Position numbers and translations under genes: made by a program. 64,000 nucleotides of DNA from Diospyros lotus (Eukaryota > Streptophyta > Magnoliopsida > Ericales > Ebenaceae). The notes under the pieces are model-generated. The model was not told the origin of the DNA, searched no databases, and saw nothing but the letters and a program-made list of their open reading frames with translations. Numbering within the stretch: the first letter of the stretch is position 1; each line of letters starts with the position of its first letter. Location of the stretch: the NCBI RefSeq assembly GCF_014633365.1, contig NW_026267104.1:1674001-1738000 (forward strand), in the 5' to 3' direction. Positions 46,054-57,817 of the stretch are shown here, in pieces.

Positions 46054-49000
46054 ATGAAGTAGACCCAGTTCAGTAGACTGGCCCAATCGCCTAAGACCTA
46101 GAAGGCCCAAACAAGATTTCAAACGAGCTCCAAACAAGCTTCCAGCAATGCTCATAGTTTGCTGGGTTGACCATTCAACTTGTTGGCCTAAAATCCTTCA
46201 GCTCACATAGACAACAAAATTACTGGACAGCCGGAGGAATGAGACCCACTCACTTTATCTGAGACGAGCCATACCTCTTGTAGTGAGGATCCCACTCTCG
46301 ATTTTATGCAGATGATAAGGATTGTTTGTCCCCTATTATATCATCTTTATATTTTTATATCTTATGTAAATTGTGAAAACTCCTTATTATAAATAGGGGT
46401 CAGAAATATCATGAAAGAGAGAGACCAACAGAAATATTTAGATATTTTGACTCTAAAAGAATAATCAGGGTATAGTTGTGGAGTAGGCATCGTTCTAACC
46501 GAACAACGTGATTTTTTTTGTGTTTTTTCTATTTTATTCTTCCTCCTTGGCACTTACTCATTCACTGCGAGCTTAACAAATCACAGTCGACTAAAATTAA
46601 ATGTAACACCGAGTGTCATTCTACATGCATTTATAAATTTTGCGTAATTTTATTTCTTATGCCAAAATAAATGATTTAATTATAATTATTATTGTCAATT
46701 ATTGAGTCTTATTATGCAGTGGAAGGAAATGAACGTCGTCACGCTCAATGTGCTAATTAGAAAAAAAAAATTATGATAATTTGTTAGTATCTAGTTTAAT
46801 GTGTTACTATTGATTTAAGAAATTTCAAGTGTATTGTATGTTTATCAAATTCAATTCAAGTGGCTAAATATATTTAATTGGGTGTTAATTTTTATAGCAC
46901 TCAATAGGACCTAAAATACAAATTAATTTAAGGTTGGGCCTAATTTATAGAAGACTCATTTTTGACCCAATAAGTGAGAAAAAAAAAAACTCAAAAGCCC
47001 AAATCCCAAATAAAGCCCACCCAACTCAAAACCTAATAAAAAGAGATAAAGAGAAACCCTAATATATATTTTTATCCCCTCCCAAATCTCACGTCTCTCC
47101 CTCACCAATCTCACTTCTCCCTTCTCTCAACACACACATCCCCTCTCCCCAATAAGAAGAAGAAGAAGAAGAATGTAACTTTTGTTTTATTTAATTTTTC
47201 CCAAAATCTACCTTTAATAAGATGGGTATTTTACATACAATATATATACATAGATATGGAGAATACATATGATTGGTTTGATTTTATATTGATTGGGTAT
47301 TATAGAAACATGAAATTTTAATAGATCTAATGGAACAATAATGCTGCCCAGATTTAACAGCTTTTCTACTCTTACTTTAAAAATTTGTTAAAAATTGTAT
47401 ATGACGAATTTTGGGGAGATTCAAATTGAAAAATGACCCTCTATGAGTTGTTTATCATCTAGACTTGGAATGACCTCATTTGGAGGCTCGTATAGGTTTT
47501 TATGATATTTCTCGTTTACATTGACAGATTCATACGAGAACAGTATTTTGGAGGATAGAAAAATATTTTTGAACCCCAAACATTACTGTAATGAGCTCAT
47601 TTTTTTATATGATGAACTTATAAGAGTTTACTACATCTTGTGTAAATTTTATAATTTTATGATATCGTTTCCTATTTTTAAATGATTTTTGAAATATTTT
47701 ACTGCATGCTGCCAGAGAAGAAAAAATAAATTCTGTTTGTGAATTTGGAAAAATATTTTGAGGGTCTTGTAATCTGAATCTTGATGTGAATTTAATTGAG
47801 AATGTATCTTCGTAAGGCCGACAGTTTGAATTTCGTAAATGGGTAGTGTTTCACTAATAGATCTCTATTGTAAATGTGTCATTTATGTTTTTGCATTGAA
47901 TGCTATTTATACATGTAGTATTATAATCAATTCACTTGAAAAAAATATAATAGTGAATTGGAGTCATGTTTAGAAGGTAAGGATTATTGAAAATTTTAAA
48001 AATAATTGATAATGAATTAGGGTTTTTGTCACATTGACGTCGTGGGCGACTAAGACTCCTCCACTTGCAAATCCAAGAAGTGAACTTTAAAGAATCCATG
48101 TAAGTAAACTCTCTCAAATTTTCACTCATGTGGAACGGTTAATGTGGAAAAATTGTGCTTTGTGGTTGGCTTGCAAGTATTTAATGCTAAATCTTTTCAT
48201 TACTTGTGTCATTTCCTTACATACAATGAAAATGATTAAGCATGTACATATATATATATATATATTATGACATTGCATCAATGAGCACGCATAGGCATTG
48301 ATTTGAAAAAGTTAAATGTTTTCAAAGGAAAGATGTGTAAAGGTGCAAATTTTCTTTCAAAAATATGTAACTCAAGTTTTAAAGGAAATTGGTGAATATC
48401 TATGCCATGAATAATGTGAGTGGGAAATGGGGCGTGGGGGACCGGCGCACCCGATTGGTAAAGTAATGTGAATGTGAAAGTTGAAAGTGGAAAGAAATTT
48501 TTGCCGCTTTGCGGTACCATCAGTGGAATGAATTTGGATCCAAATAAGAATTGCCCACTGCATTTTGATTGACTAGATGACACACCCTATGAGCTCACAA
48601 TATAAATGAAATGTTTTGAAAAGTTAAAGTCAATGGGGATGTAGTTTTCAAAATTTATTCAAACCTTGCATGTCACAAGCATGCATCATGTGCATAGAGT
48701 TTACTTGTTGAGATTTAGCTCACCCTTTTATTTTCCTCACGTTTCAGGTGATGAGAGCTAGATGAGTTGAGGAGATCGCTTGGAGGCAGACTCACCTAGT
48801 AATCCATGGCATATGGTTTTAGTTTTGAACTTGTGGCTTATAACACTTGTTCGTTAATCATTTATTTACCCATTTGCTTAATTGTTTAATTTTGAGATTT
48901 CGAATATGATAGTTTTGGTTTGATTGGACTCAAATCTTCTATTTGGACTGAGTTATTTATTTATTTAGTTAATATTTCTATAGTTGTGGATGCGGTGTCC

Positions 49001-49236
49001 CTCTACAGGTTGGCTAAATCAAATTTACAGGGGAGATTCCGCTGAAACTTCTATAGAATTCTTTTTAAAATAAAATATGAAATAAATAAATATATATGTG
49101 TATGTGATAAATAAAGGAAGTAAAAAGAGATAATTTGAAGACAAATTTATTTTATTTCCTCATTTAAAGTGAAATAAATATTAACACATCTAGATTTAGG
49201 ATTTTTAAACTTGAGGTGTTACATTAAATGTCGACA
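46054..49236 (+). mobile_element. Third member of the solo-LTR family, interrupted
   Basis: 46054-46601 aligns with the 30908 LTR: TTATAAATAGGGGTCAG near 46388, GTTGTGGAGTAGGCATCGTT near 46463. The alignment resumes at 49224-49236 with TTAAATGTCGACA. The long solo LTR at 46602-49223 splits it 13 bp from its 3' end. The 5' boundary is eroded and no target duplication for this LTR was found. Confidence 0.65.
46602..49223. mobile_element. Long solo LTR (2.6 kb), TGTAACACC..GGTGTTACA type
   Basis: The terminal inverted repeats TGTAACACC and GGTGTTACA begin with TG and end with CA. The 5-bp target duplication TTAAA is perfect (46597-46601 and 49224-49228). The interior has no coding homology; AAACCCTAAT near 47055 and CT-rich DNA after it suggest a transcript start. 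Ends of this kind are common for long LTRs of plant Ty3/gypsy elements; the parent family is inferred, not shown. Confidence 0.78.
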
Positions 49237-51592
49237 ATATATATATATATATACATGATTAATTGTATCTCTATGTTTATGTGTGGGGTGTGTTACGGGC
49301 ATTAACTTTTGTTTTTCATTGTAATTTATTGAGATTATTAAGGCTGTTCTACGTAATTGTGATTTTTCTTTGAGGACGACCACTAGAGATTTTTGTAAAA
49401 GCAACTTGTACTCATAATAATACATAAAGAAACGAGCGACAACCAAATAGTCCATTGTTGCTTGCAAAACAGTCCTCAGCGTCAACATTGTATCAATCCT
49501 TCTGGGTTTTGCAATTCAAATGACAGCAATGAAATTTAATTATGATGTCTCCTCCACCTTCTGCATTAAAAGATTCATAGTGTGGTGCCATTAATCTCGC
49601 AATGTAGCTTTATTTAATTTATTATGACCAGACAATTTAAGCGATCAAATTAATTATTTATATAATTAACAATCAACAAACTATTTTCATGCCTAACAAT
49701 TGTTTAAATACTTATTATATTAAAACCAAATGCTTAAATCTACTATCATAATTTTTCATTAGCCATGCAATCAATAAAAAATAATTCAATCTTAACATTA
49801 TTAGACCTCTAACAAATTTAATATTTTTCGGTCATATGCTCTTAAAAATTCATTTTCAACTAAAAGTTTTCTTCCATTGTACACCTATGGTTTTTCTCAA
49901 GCTTTAGTTCTTTTTTTTTCTCCTTAAGATTTTTTTATTTTTCATAAACCCTCGCTTGTTCTTAAAGTATTCTTTTATTTTCAACTATTTCTTTCACGTT
50001 ACGTTTCAACTTATCTAACAAAACTTCACATAATGCTTTTTCACAACTAGCGTGTTCATCATCGATCCATTAAAATCATCTGCAATCATCATTCTATCTA
50101 TAAAATCATCCAACAATCAATTCCATTCGCATTAACAGTTTTTTCATTTATAAGATAATAATTTATCTTTCAAAATTGACATCGCAATAATTTCCTTCCA
50201 AAATTAGACTTAGTCCATGATGTATAGCACCAAACAAGTAAACTATGCTCACACATGATTCCTTGATGAGAGGTAGAAGAGTTGATTGAAACGTCACTCA
50301 TTTTCAAATTGAAAATGATCTAAACTAAAACAATAAAATTTTAAAAATATAATTTTCTTAAATGATTGTACTTGAAATGTTTTAACATTGTCAATATCCT
50401 CTTATTTATACACAATTAAAATATGTAAAAAACATGATTAAATATTACAGAAAAATTATGTAAAAAAACATGAACTTGCTGACTCAAAACATTGTTTTGA
50501 TTAATCATGTAAACATTAAAAGTATGTAAAAAAACATAATTAATCATGTAAAAAACAATTATGTGCCTTTAGGTGTTGACTTTAGATGATAGCTATCCTC
50601 CCAAAAATCAGTCTCATGTGTCTCGGTGCTTGCATCCCAAAATCAAGAATTCTGTGCCTTTACCAATTGGACATTCCAAGCAGCGATGGTGAAGAAGCTT
50701 CTTGGTCCAAACATGTTTATTCTTCCTAATTGTTTTCTTAATTGACAAACGGGATGCCTCGCATGAACAAAAAGAAAATCTCCTTCAAAATAGAAAAATA
50801 AAATTTTCGATATCCAAAATTTTATGCCAAACATCCTTTGAAATTGTTTGTTGGGTAATTAGGTCATATACCACTTGTTAGAAAATTAGATTGATATGTA
50901 CCACTTAATGCGAAATAAATAAACATAGAAATAATTCTGTGATGCTCACACATGATCAAAATCAGAGACACAAATTTAGCATATTTCAGCAAATTTCCAA
51001 CTTCCATGAGAAAAGGAGAAAAAAAAATTATTATGTGAATAATGGGCTGCAAGAGAGATAAACTGTCTCACTTTCAACCCCAAAACCCCCATAAATCAAA
51101 CTCACAATTTCATTGAAATTTATCACTCTCCACACTACACCTTAATTCATGCACCCCAATGCAATCTAATATCAGATATTCGACTCCATTTATAAAGCAA
51201 ATAAGATAAGTCAGATATCCTAGCTAAACTTTCTAAGAATTGAATTGATTATAGAAATACTATCTTTATCACTTTGGTTGGGGTATCCACATAGGAATTC
51301 AAAACATTCTCAAAATACACGATGAAATACAAATTAAAGGTGAACTTGTATTAATTGTGTACCAATGGAGTTTCACAAAACTGGGAATTAAACAGTTCAT
51401 GGTAGCTGAACTTTAAACCCTACCCCTCTTCAATTATATGTGGATTATATTTTACACTCGTCACCCCTATCCTAATTACTTAGGCCCCAAACCTATACTA
51501 CGCAAGCCAGGGCCCCAATTTTTAATGTCATATTGCCACGTTGGTCAAACACTTTGAATCTAAAAACTTTCAAAATTTTAGGGACTACCAGA
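49237..51592. repeat. Segmental duplication, copy A
   Basis: From TGATTAATTG (about 49256) onward it matches 58660-64000 in the same orientation with only scattered differences, apart from two insertions in copy B. The match still holds at the window end (copy A position about 51592), so the true extent is longer. It includes a leader-like 1.6 kb and the start of the minus-strand copia LTR. Confidence 0.88.
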
Positions 51593-52279
51593 TATTGAAT
51601 TAGAACAACAAAAACTGAAATAGTCTCTTGACATGATTCTAGGGTTTACCTAAAGATCCTAACGTTTTTTCTGTTGGGATGTTACTGCAACTACAATTTC
51701 CTAAAGATCCTAAGGTTTACCTAGATATGATATGATAGAATGGTTGACAAAAGATCAAACATGTAATTTAAGCAATTAAATGAACGCAATTGTTGTGTCC
51801 GTGTATTACTTGTAAGATACATAAATGTGCATGAACTCTAATCAATCGTTTGTAGTACCTAAAGGTGAAAAAACTAATTAAACACCCACAAATACTGGCC
51901 ATCCACTAGATGTAATCGCAAAGAGATAAATTTAACAGCAATGAAATACAGATCAAGCAAAGGGGGGAAACAAATGTTAGACGAGAAAAATCGATCAAAG
52001 CAAAAATCAGGGGATAGGGTGTGAGAAACAAAAACTTGAGAGAGAATTTGAGGCTGAAAAGTTCCAGAAGAGAGGGAGGGAGAGAAGCGACCGAAAATCT
52101 CAAAGATCGTCACTAGCATTATCCTAACTAGTATTTATAAGAGATGAGTAAATGCCAAGTAAGCTTGCAGATGGAACAAACTAACAAGTACACGATTCTA
52201 CCAACAAACTATGTCAAAAAAAGGAAAAGCAATCCTAAGTTAACATAGCTGTGAGGAAATTGAGTTACACTCTTCTACA
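50876..52279 (-). repeat. Copia LTR (1.4 kb), minus orientation, copy A
   Basis: On the minus strand it begins TGTAGAAGAG directly after a polypurine tract (TTGAGGGAAGGG, 52280-52294) that follows copia RNase H. It ends TTTTCTAACA at 50876. A TTATAAATACTAG box lies near 52135. A degraded primer-site-like sequence follows the end at 50864-50875; copy B has a clearer one. Confidence 0.65.
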
Positions 52280-52753
52280 CCCTTCCCTCAAGTTGGAGGT
52301 TGGGTTTCTAACAGCCCCAGCTTGGAAGTAAAGAAGTGATGTTGAGAAGTAACCACGGGGTTTTGTGAAAATATTTGCCCGTTGAGAGGCGAAGGAAACA
52401 TGGATAGGTTGAATAAAGCCTTTCCTCAATTGCTCATGAAGAAGATGACAATCAATATCCAAATGCTTGGTATGTTCATGAAAGATTGGATTTGTTGCAA
52501 TATGCATAGCAACTTGACTGGCAACAGAAAAGAAGCATGTAGAAATATAGAAAGCATGTAGCAAATAAGAAATCCACAATAATTCACACACTATTATTGC
52601 CATACTGTGATATTATGCTTTCACAGAAGAGTGGGACACTATCATCTACTTCTTCATTTTTCAAGAGATCAATGCTGAGCTAAAGAAAATGCAAAATCCG
52701 ATAAGGGATTTCCTAGAGAAAGAACAAAATGCCCAAATTGCATCACAAAACCC

Positions 52754-52794
<41 letters not shown>

Positions 52795-53292
52795 TAGCAG
52801 CAGAATAGAACAACCCTTTATTGGAAGACCCTTTTAGATAGCAAACTACTTAAGAGTGCTACATTGAAGTGAGATCGGCAAGGAGAGGACATATATAAAT
52901 CGACCTGGATGTTGAACGATGTAGCTAATATCGAGTCAAGTGAAATTAATATATAATAATTAACTTGCCAATGAGCCGTTGATACTATTTGGATCGGAAA
53001 AGAACTCCCCTCAATTAGGTGAAGGGTGTAAACTTTCTGAGAGAGAAAAGGAGGAATTCTTGGCATCTTGGAGATCAGTATCCTTATCACATATGGGATG
53101 GATTTGTGTTGGTTGAGAGAAGTTCATGTATGTATGTGATCGAGCAATTTCCAACCCTAAAAAATACAAATACTTTGCAAAACTCAGAACTTGGGTAGTG
53201 AATTTGCGTGCAAGAAGAGTATTCTTCACCTCATTTATGTATGTATTCCAAATCACTACGGACGGTGACCGGTAATGTCCTTTCACAAACAA
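52265..53292 (-). pseudogene. Copia polyprotein 3' end: RT tail and RNase H, broken
   Basis: The RT tail is at about 53200-53090 (YLYFLGLEIARSHTYMNFSQ), followed by very degenerate connection sequence (about 53050-52820) and then RNase H with NPIFHEHTKHLDIDCHLLHE and ANIFTKP (52500-52370). Stops and frameshifts separate the pieces. Upstream parts (gag to RT core) are absent; the sequence ends abruptly at about 53290 next to the UGT promoter. Confidence 0.85.
52757..52791. repeat. (GA)n microsatellite
   Basis: About 17 uninterrupted GA units, lying inside the dead copia RNase H region. Confidence 0.97.
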
Positions 53293-53719
53293 ATAGTATT
53301 GTTTAAATCAATTAATTTTTAAATTTATAGAGATCCAACCATTTGATATTTTAAATTTTTTTTAATATGTTAGCCACATGAGAGCAAGTGATCGGTTGTG
53401 ACCATGGGGATCTAGGATAATGCTACACATATTATCTGAATTCCTCTTACAATAAACGTCATCCGTGACGCCCAACTTTGAATGCCAGCACCTATGTTGG
53501 TACCTTAGATGGACTTAATTTCAACATTTTATTTAATATTATATTTGTATACTAATATAATATATTAGTATACAAATATTATAAATAAATAAATATCTAA
53601 ATAATATGTATTATAATATTACGTCCATTTCTAATTAAACTTGTATATATAAATTTCCATTTAAAGGCTTCTGCGCTCACCGGTCATCCCCGCCATAAGC
53701 TCCAAATCCAATTAAAGCC
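53293..53719 (+). promoter_or_regulatory. Upstream region of the plus-strand UGT gene
   Basis: ACGTCATCCGTGACG at 53456-53470 is an inverted TGACG pair (TGA-bZIP/as-1-like) also kept upstream of the pseudogene. A TATATAAA box lies at 53646-53653, 67 bp before the ATG. Response to salicylate or xenobiotics, as known for as-1 elements, is inference only. The promoter starts right where the copia remnant ends. Confidence 0.6.
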
Positions 53720-55102
53720 ATGGTCTCCTCCGGCGCCGCCGACTCGACGCATGTACTTGTATTCCCTTTTCCGGCTCCTGGCCATATCATACCCATGATT
53801 GACCTCATCCAGCCGTTACTCTCCCGCCGCGTCACCGTCACCGTTCTCCTTGACCCCACTCACCTCCATCTTCTCGAACCCCTCCTCTCATCTCACCCTT
53901 CTTCTTCCCTCCAAACTCTGCTTCTCTCTCCTCCAGAAGTTCCACCATCGTCCACTCTGTACAGGCCTGTCGCCACCAAGAACGTCATGCTCGAACTCTA
54001 CGATCCCATCGTCCAGTGGTTCCGATCGCACCCTTCGCCGCCGGTGGCCATCGTTTCCGATCTCTTCCTGGGTTGGACCCACCGCCTGGCTTGTGACGTC
54101 GGGGCAAAACGTGTCGTCTTCTGGTCAAGCGGCGCCGCCTGTGCTTCGATTTTTAATTGTCTCTTCCGCGACAAACTGAAGGTCGATGATCCCGCCGATG
54201 AAAACTCGGTACTGTCCGTTCCAAGCGTGCCGAATTCCCACAAATATCCCTGGTGGCAAATAAGTCATCTCTACCGCTACTTCAAGGAAGGAGACCCAGG
54301 TTGGGAATTGTTCAGGGAATCCATGGTGGGCAACGTGGAATGTTGGGGAGCCGTGATTAACACTTTCGATGAGTTCGAGAGAGTTTATTTCGATCACTTG
54401 AAAAAGGAGATGGGCCACGATCGGGTCTGGGCCATCGGCCCGTTATTGCCGCCTGGAGATGACCCGATTGGGCCCAGCAACCGTGGGGGATCAAGCTCAG
54501 TCCCCATCCATGTACTGATGGGCTGGCTCGACTCCAAGCCAGCCGATTCGATCATCTACGTCTGCTTCGGGAGCCGCTGGACGGTGACAGATGAGCAAGT
54601 GGCTGCCCTCGCCGCCGCGCTGGAGAGTAGCGGGGTGAACTTCATCTGGTGCGTCAAGGATGGCGGCACCGGTTTGCCGGACGGGTTTGAAGATCGTGTA
54701 AAGGGAAAAGGTTTTATAATAAAGGGGTGGGCCCCACAAGTGGTTATACTGAATCACCGGGCGGTGGGGGCATTTGTGACTCACTGCGGGTGGAACTCGA
54801 CGTTGGAGGGAGTAGCTGCCGGCGTGTTGATGCTGACTTGGCCAATGCGGGCCGACCAGTTCATTAACGATAAGTTGCTGGTGGATGAGCTCGGCGTGGG
54901 GGTGAGATTCTACGATATGGGTAACCGAGGTGTGCCAGACTCGACGATGATGGCTCGCTTGTTGGCTGAGTCAGTCGGTGGAAGGCGGGGAGCCCGAGTC
55001 GCGGAGCTTAGCAAAGCGGCAGCGGGGGCGCTAATTAAAGGAGGGAGCTCAAGCCGAGATTTGGATAAGCTAGTGGAGCAGTTGCAGCAGCTTAAACCAT
55101 AG
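53720..55102 (+). CDS. UDP-glycosyltransferase, UGT89-type (family 1), intact
   Basis: This 460-aa enzyme is the same length as the paralogue at 16714. The catalytic His is H22 in FPAPGHIIPMIDL and its partner is D114 (IVSDLFLGW). The PSPG box is W337-Q380 (44 residues) with H355 in HCGWNS and terminal Gln, suggesting UDP-glucose as donor. UGT89 signatures include MGHDRVWAIGPLLPPGDD (231-248), the SVPIHVLMGWLDSK region and GVLMLTWPMRADQ. It is single exon. The start is the first ATG after the TATA box and matches the N-terminal length of the family. The acceptor (flavonol or hydroxybenzoate in known relatives) cannot be told. It is the closest relative of the split pseudogene at 18664-33736. 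Nothing in the frame suggests damage. Confidence 0.96.
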   Translation: MVSSGAADSTHVLVFPFPAPGHIIPMIDLIQPLLSRRVTVTVLLDPTHLHLLEPLLSSHPSSSLQTLLLSPPEVPPSSTLYRPVATKNVMLELYDPIVQWFRSHPSPPVAIVSDLFLGWTHRLACDVGAKRVVFWSSGAACASIFNCLFRDKLKVDDPADENSVLSVPSVPNSHKYPWWQISHLYRYFKEGDPGWELFRESMVGNVECWGAVINTFDEFERVYFDHLKKEMGHDRVWAIGPLLPPGDDPIGPSNRGGSSSVPIHVLMGWLDSKPADSIIYVCFGSRWTVTDEQVAALAAALESSGVNFIWCVKDGGTGLPDGFEDRVKGKGFIIKGWAPQVVILNHRAVGAFVTHCGWNSTLEGVAAGVLMLTWPMRADQFINDKLLVDELGVGVRFYDMGNRGVPDSTMMARLLAESVGGRRGARVAELSKAAAGALIKGGSSSRDLDKLVEQLQQLKP

Positions 55103-55945
55103 AGAATTTGGCTTTCTCGAGGTCCACTGAGAACGTGCGCTTTTTTTTTTTTTTTAATTAATTATGCGCTATCACTTGACTCCCGTCGAGCTCGTCCAGA
55201 ATCATCACGATAGAGGTAAATTTCCAGGTGATTAATTTTTTTTTTTTTTAAAGTTGTGTCTTCCAACAATTACCAAGAACTACTTTTAAAAGGATACAAA
55301 AACTTGTTTTTTTTTTTATCATATGGTTTGTAGATTTTGTGCTGTGGAAAACAGAACATTAGGGAATTGTCGCCATTGTTGAGTGGGGATCAGCTTTGCT
55401 CTCCTTCATTACGCAACATCATTCACTCAATAAGTGTAAAGTAAATTTGCACAGACGTTTTTAAAAATTACAGCAAGGCCACTTGTTAACAGAGTTGGAA
55501 AATTGATGATTTTGCCCTTCTTTGTAAACTATCCTCTCTCTTTTATCTTGTGGAGAGGCACAAAACCTCCATAACCGGAAGGGAAAAATAAGGCCAAAGT
55601 CAGAGAATAAGGAGAATTTCACTCTACTTGGTGTTAACTAGTAGGATAATGCTGTCGAACAACTCTGTTGACAACTCAATGAAATTATAAATTTACCTTT
55701 AGTGTAAATTACAGATTCACCCTTACCTATTCGGATGCCCCCATCCCCCATCTCTCTCTCCGTCTCTCACCTATCTCACTCTCTCTTTCACTCTGTTTGT
55801 CTCTCCGTCTCTCACCTACTCAGAGAAGTCTCTCTGTCCGTTTCTCTCCGTCTCAACCAACTTGCTCACTTTCTCCGTCTTTCACTTATTTTGCCAATTG
55901 AGTCATTATTTTTCATTTTTTTTCTTTCTAATTTTTTGTGTCTAC
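55103..55945. other. 3' flank of the UGT gene, then CT-rich low-complexity DNA
   Basis: There are poly-T runs at 55140-55155 and 55238-55250, and a CTCTCTCCGTCTCTCACC-type repeat at 55735-55870. The open frame over it (55735-55986) is Ser/Leu low-complexity. No gene seen. Confidence 0.45.
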
Positions 55946-56197
55946 CTATAATCTTTGTGGACCGTACCAGTCCAAATCAAGCCTGACCCACTTCAGTTTC
56001 ATCTCGGTCCTATGCCAGTCTGCAATAGTCATCATTACCTCTGCATGCTGGATACTTCCGTGCCTACTGCAGATCCCATTCTCATTAATGAAGATTTCAT
56101 TCACATTCAATAAAAGTTCCGTCAGCACCATGCCATAGTCAAGAAGCCTCGTCAGTACTGGATATCCAGTCTCATCATCCTGCAACGCTCGATACAA
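55946..56197 (-). other. Unassigned 83-aa open frame of protein-like composition
   Basis: The frame is open for 83 codons with balanced composition (YPVLTRLLDYG, NEIFINENGI, WHRTEMKLKWVRLDLDWYG), unlike the AT-rich or CT-rich frames around it. I do not recognise it. It could be a gene fragment or chance; there is no obvious promoter or partner exon. Confidence 0.2.
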
Positions 56198-56450
56198 GTA
56201 TGTATGTAAGAGAACCTCTATTCCTTCTATATAAGCCTATTTTATCAAAAGTTAGATTATGTTCTTTTCTAATCTAGTTATATTTTGTCAATTTAATCTC
56301 TTATTTATTTGAGCGTCGAAATGCTTGCAAGTGTGAATCACTCCAACCGTATTATTTGCAAGAGTCTATTCCATATTCCCGCAAGTTCACATCCGGCGAT
56401 TTCCTTAGGGCCAAAAGGAACACCTTGATATTATATATTGTTTAAATTTT

Positions 56451-57121
56451 GCAGAATTGGATCATCATGCGCACTGCACTGGTCAGAGGTACATCTATAC
56501 GGGGTCTAGTGATGCCTCTGTTTATATTAACGATCTGGTACGCACTCAAGTTTTTCAATATATACTCTTTCTGAAACTTAAAATAGAGAACAAAATCCTC
56601 CTCAATTGCCTGTTTCTCAAGCAAGCATGACTTTTTTGCTTTTTAAATTTATTTTCTCATTGCAATTTACAAACCACATGGGAGAGTGACCTTAGCAGCA
56701 ACGGTAAGAGGTTATTCTTTTATGACTAGGAGTAGGAGGTCATGATTTTGAGTTGTGAATATAATCTGAAGGGTAAGGCTTGTATGAAAATGAGGCTAAG
56801 TGGGAGCCTTGTGCCCTGGAGACGCCCTTACACATTAGTCTTAATTTAGGCAATGCAAAAGTCTACGGAAGGTGCTATATCTCAATATATTCATCTTTCT
56901 CTTTACCCGGATTGCTGCCCATTGTTTGTTAGGTGAGTGGAGGTGAAGTGGCAAAACTCGACCACCACGAAGACATTGTGAGAGATTGCAGTTGGCATCC
57001 CAATGCTCATTCATCAGTTCATCATGGGATGGTGTCGTCGCCCGACGGGAGTTTCCCGGGAACGGACAGCCGGCCAATCCCTCGAGGCCGATTAGAAGGC
57101 AAAAGAGATATATATTTTTAT
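56451..57121 (+). pseudogene. LEC14B/DCAF11-like WD40 protein, two-exon fragment with frameshift
   Basis: The first piece (56478-56537) reads TGQRYIYTGSSDASVYINDL; the second (56933-57121) reads VSGGEVAKLDHHEDIVRDCS then, in another frame, ISSSWDGVVARREFPGNG. This is the conserved C-terminal WD40 part of plant LEC14B proteins, relatives of the CUL4-DDB1 adaptor DCAF11. The intron 56538-56932 keeps GT..AG, so it is a genomic copy and not a processed one. A frameshift falls between WHPN and ISSSWDG (near 57005), and the residues before TGQ are degraded. No earlier exons were found in the window. Confidence 0.75.
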
Positions 57122-57817
57122 TGAATGCATTAATATTGGTTCTTTGTTTTGCTAAAGAAATTAAGGGCGACCGGCAATGCCTCATATATGGTTCTAGTAT
57201 ATGTATTTCGACTGAGCTGTATATACGCATACGGGTGCTTCAGAATAATTAGGTTTGCCTTGAGTGAAACATCAAATTTATATATAGTTGAAACTTGAAG
57301 TGTTACTGATATCATATCAGATTGCAATGGATTGAATGGCAGTGTTCACTCGTGACAACAGTCAACGGGGCTCCGGATGGAGCTAATGACGTTGTATAAT
57401 ATCTCAATTTTCTTTAAAAAATAATATTCTTTTTCACCTGGACCTGGTGTGGCTCAAATGTAGATAATGTCTTTGATTTTCATAATTTACAAATTTGATA
57501 AACTTGATGTCCACGGTGAAGTAGCAAGAACTAAAATTATTCCTTTTTTTTTTAAAAAAAAAAAATATTGCTTGCCATTAATATTATGAACTTTACATAT
57601 AAATTAACTGGAAGGGAGCTATTTATTTTCATCTGGGGAAGACAATAAGAATAAAATGAAATAAAAATTAAATAATATTTTCATTCATTTTCATGAAAAA
57701 TCATTTCTTTCTGTGTTTTCCCTAAATTGAGAAAATATGGATGAACAACCGGCGGTAATTATATATTGTAGTCCGGTTAGCATTACAATTCATATCAATT
57801 TGTCCAAAACCCATATC
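57122..57817. other. AT-rich intergenic DNA
   Basis: No gene or recognisable repeat. Poly-T/poly-A runs lie at 57545-57567. Confidence 0.4.
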
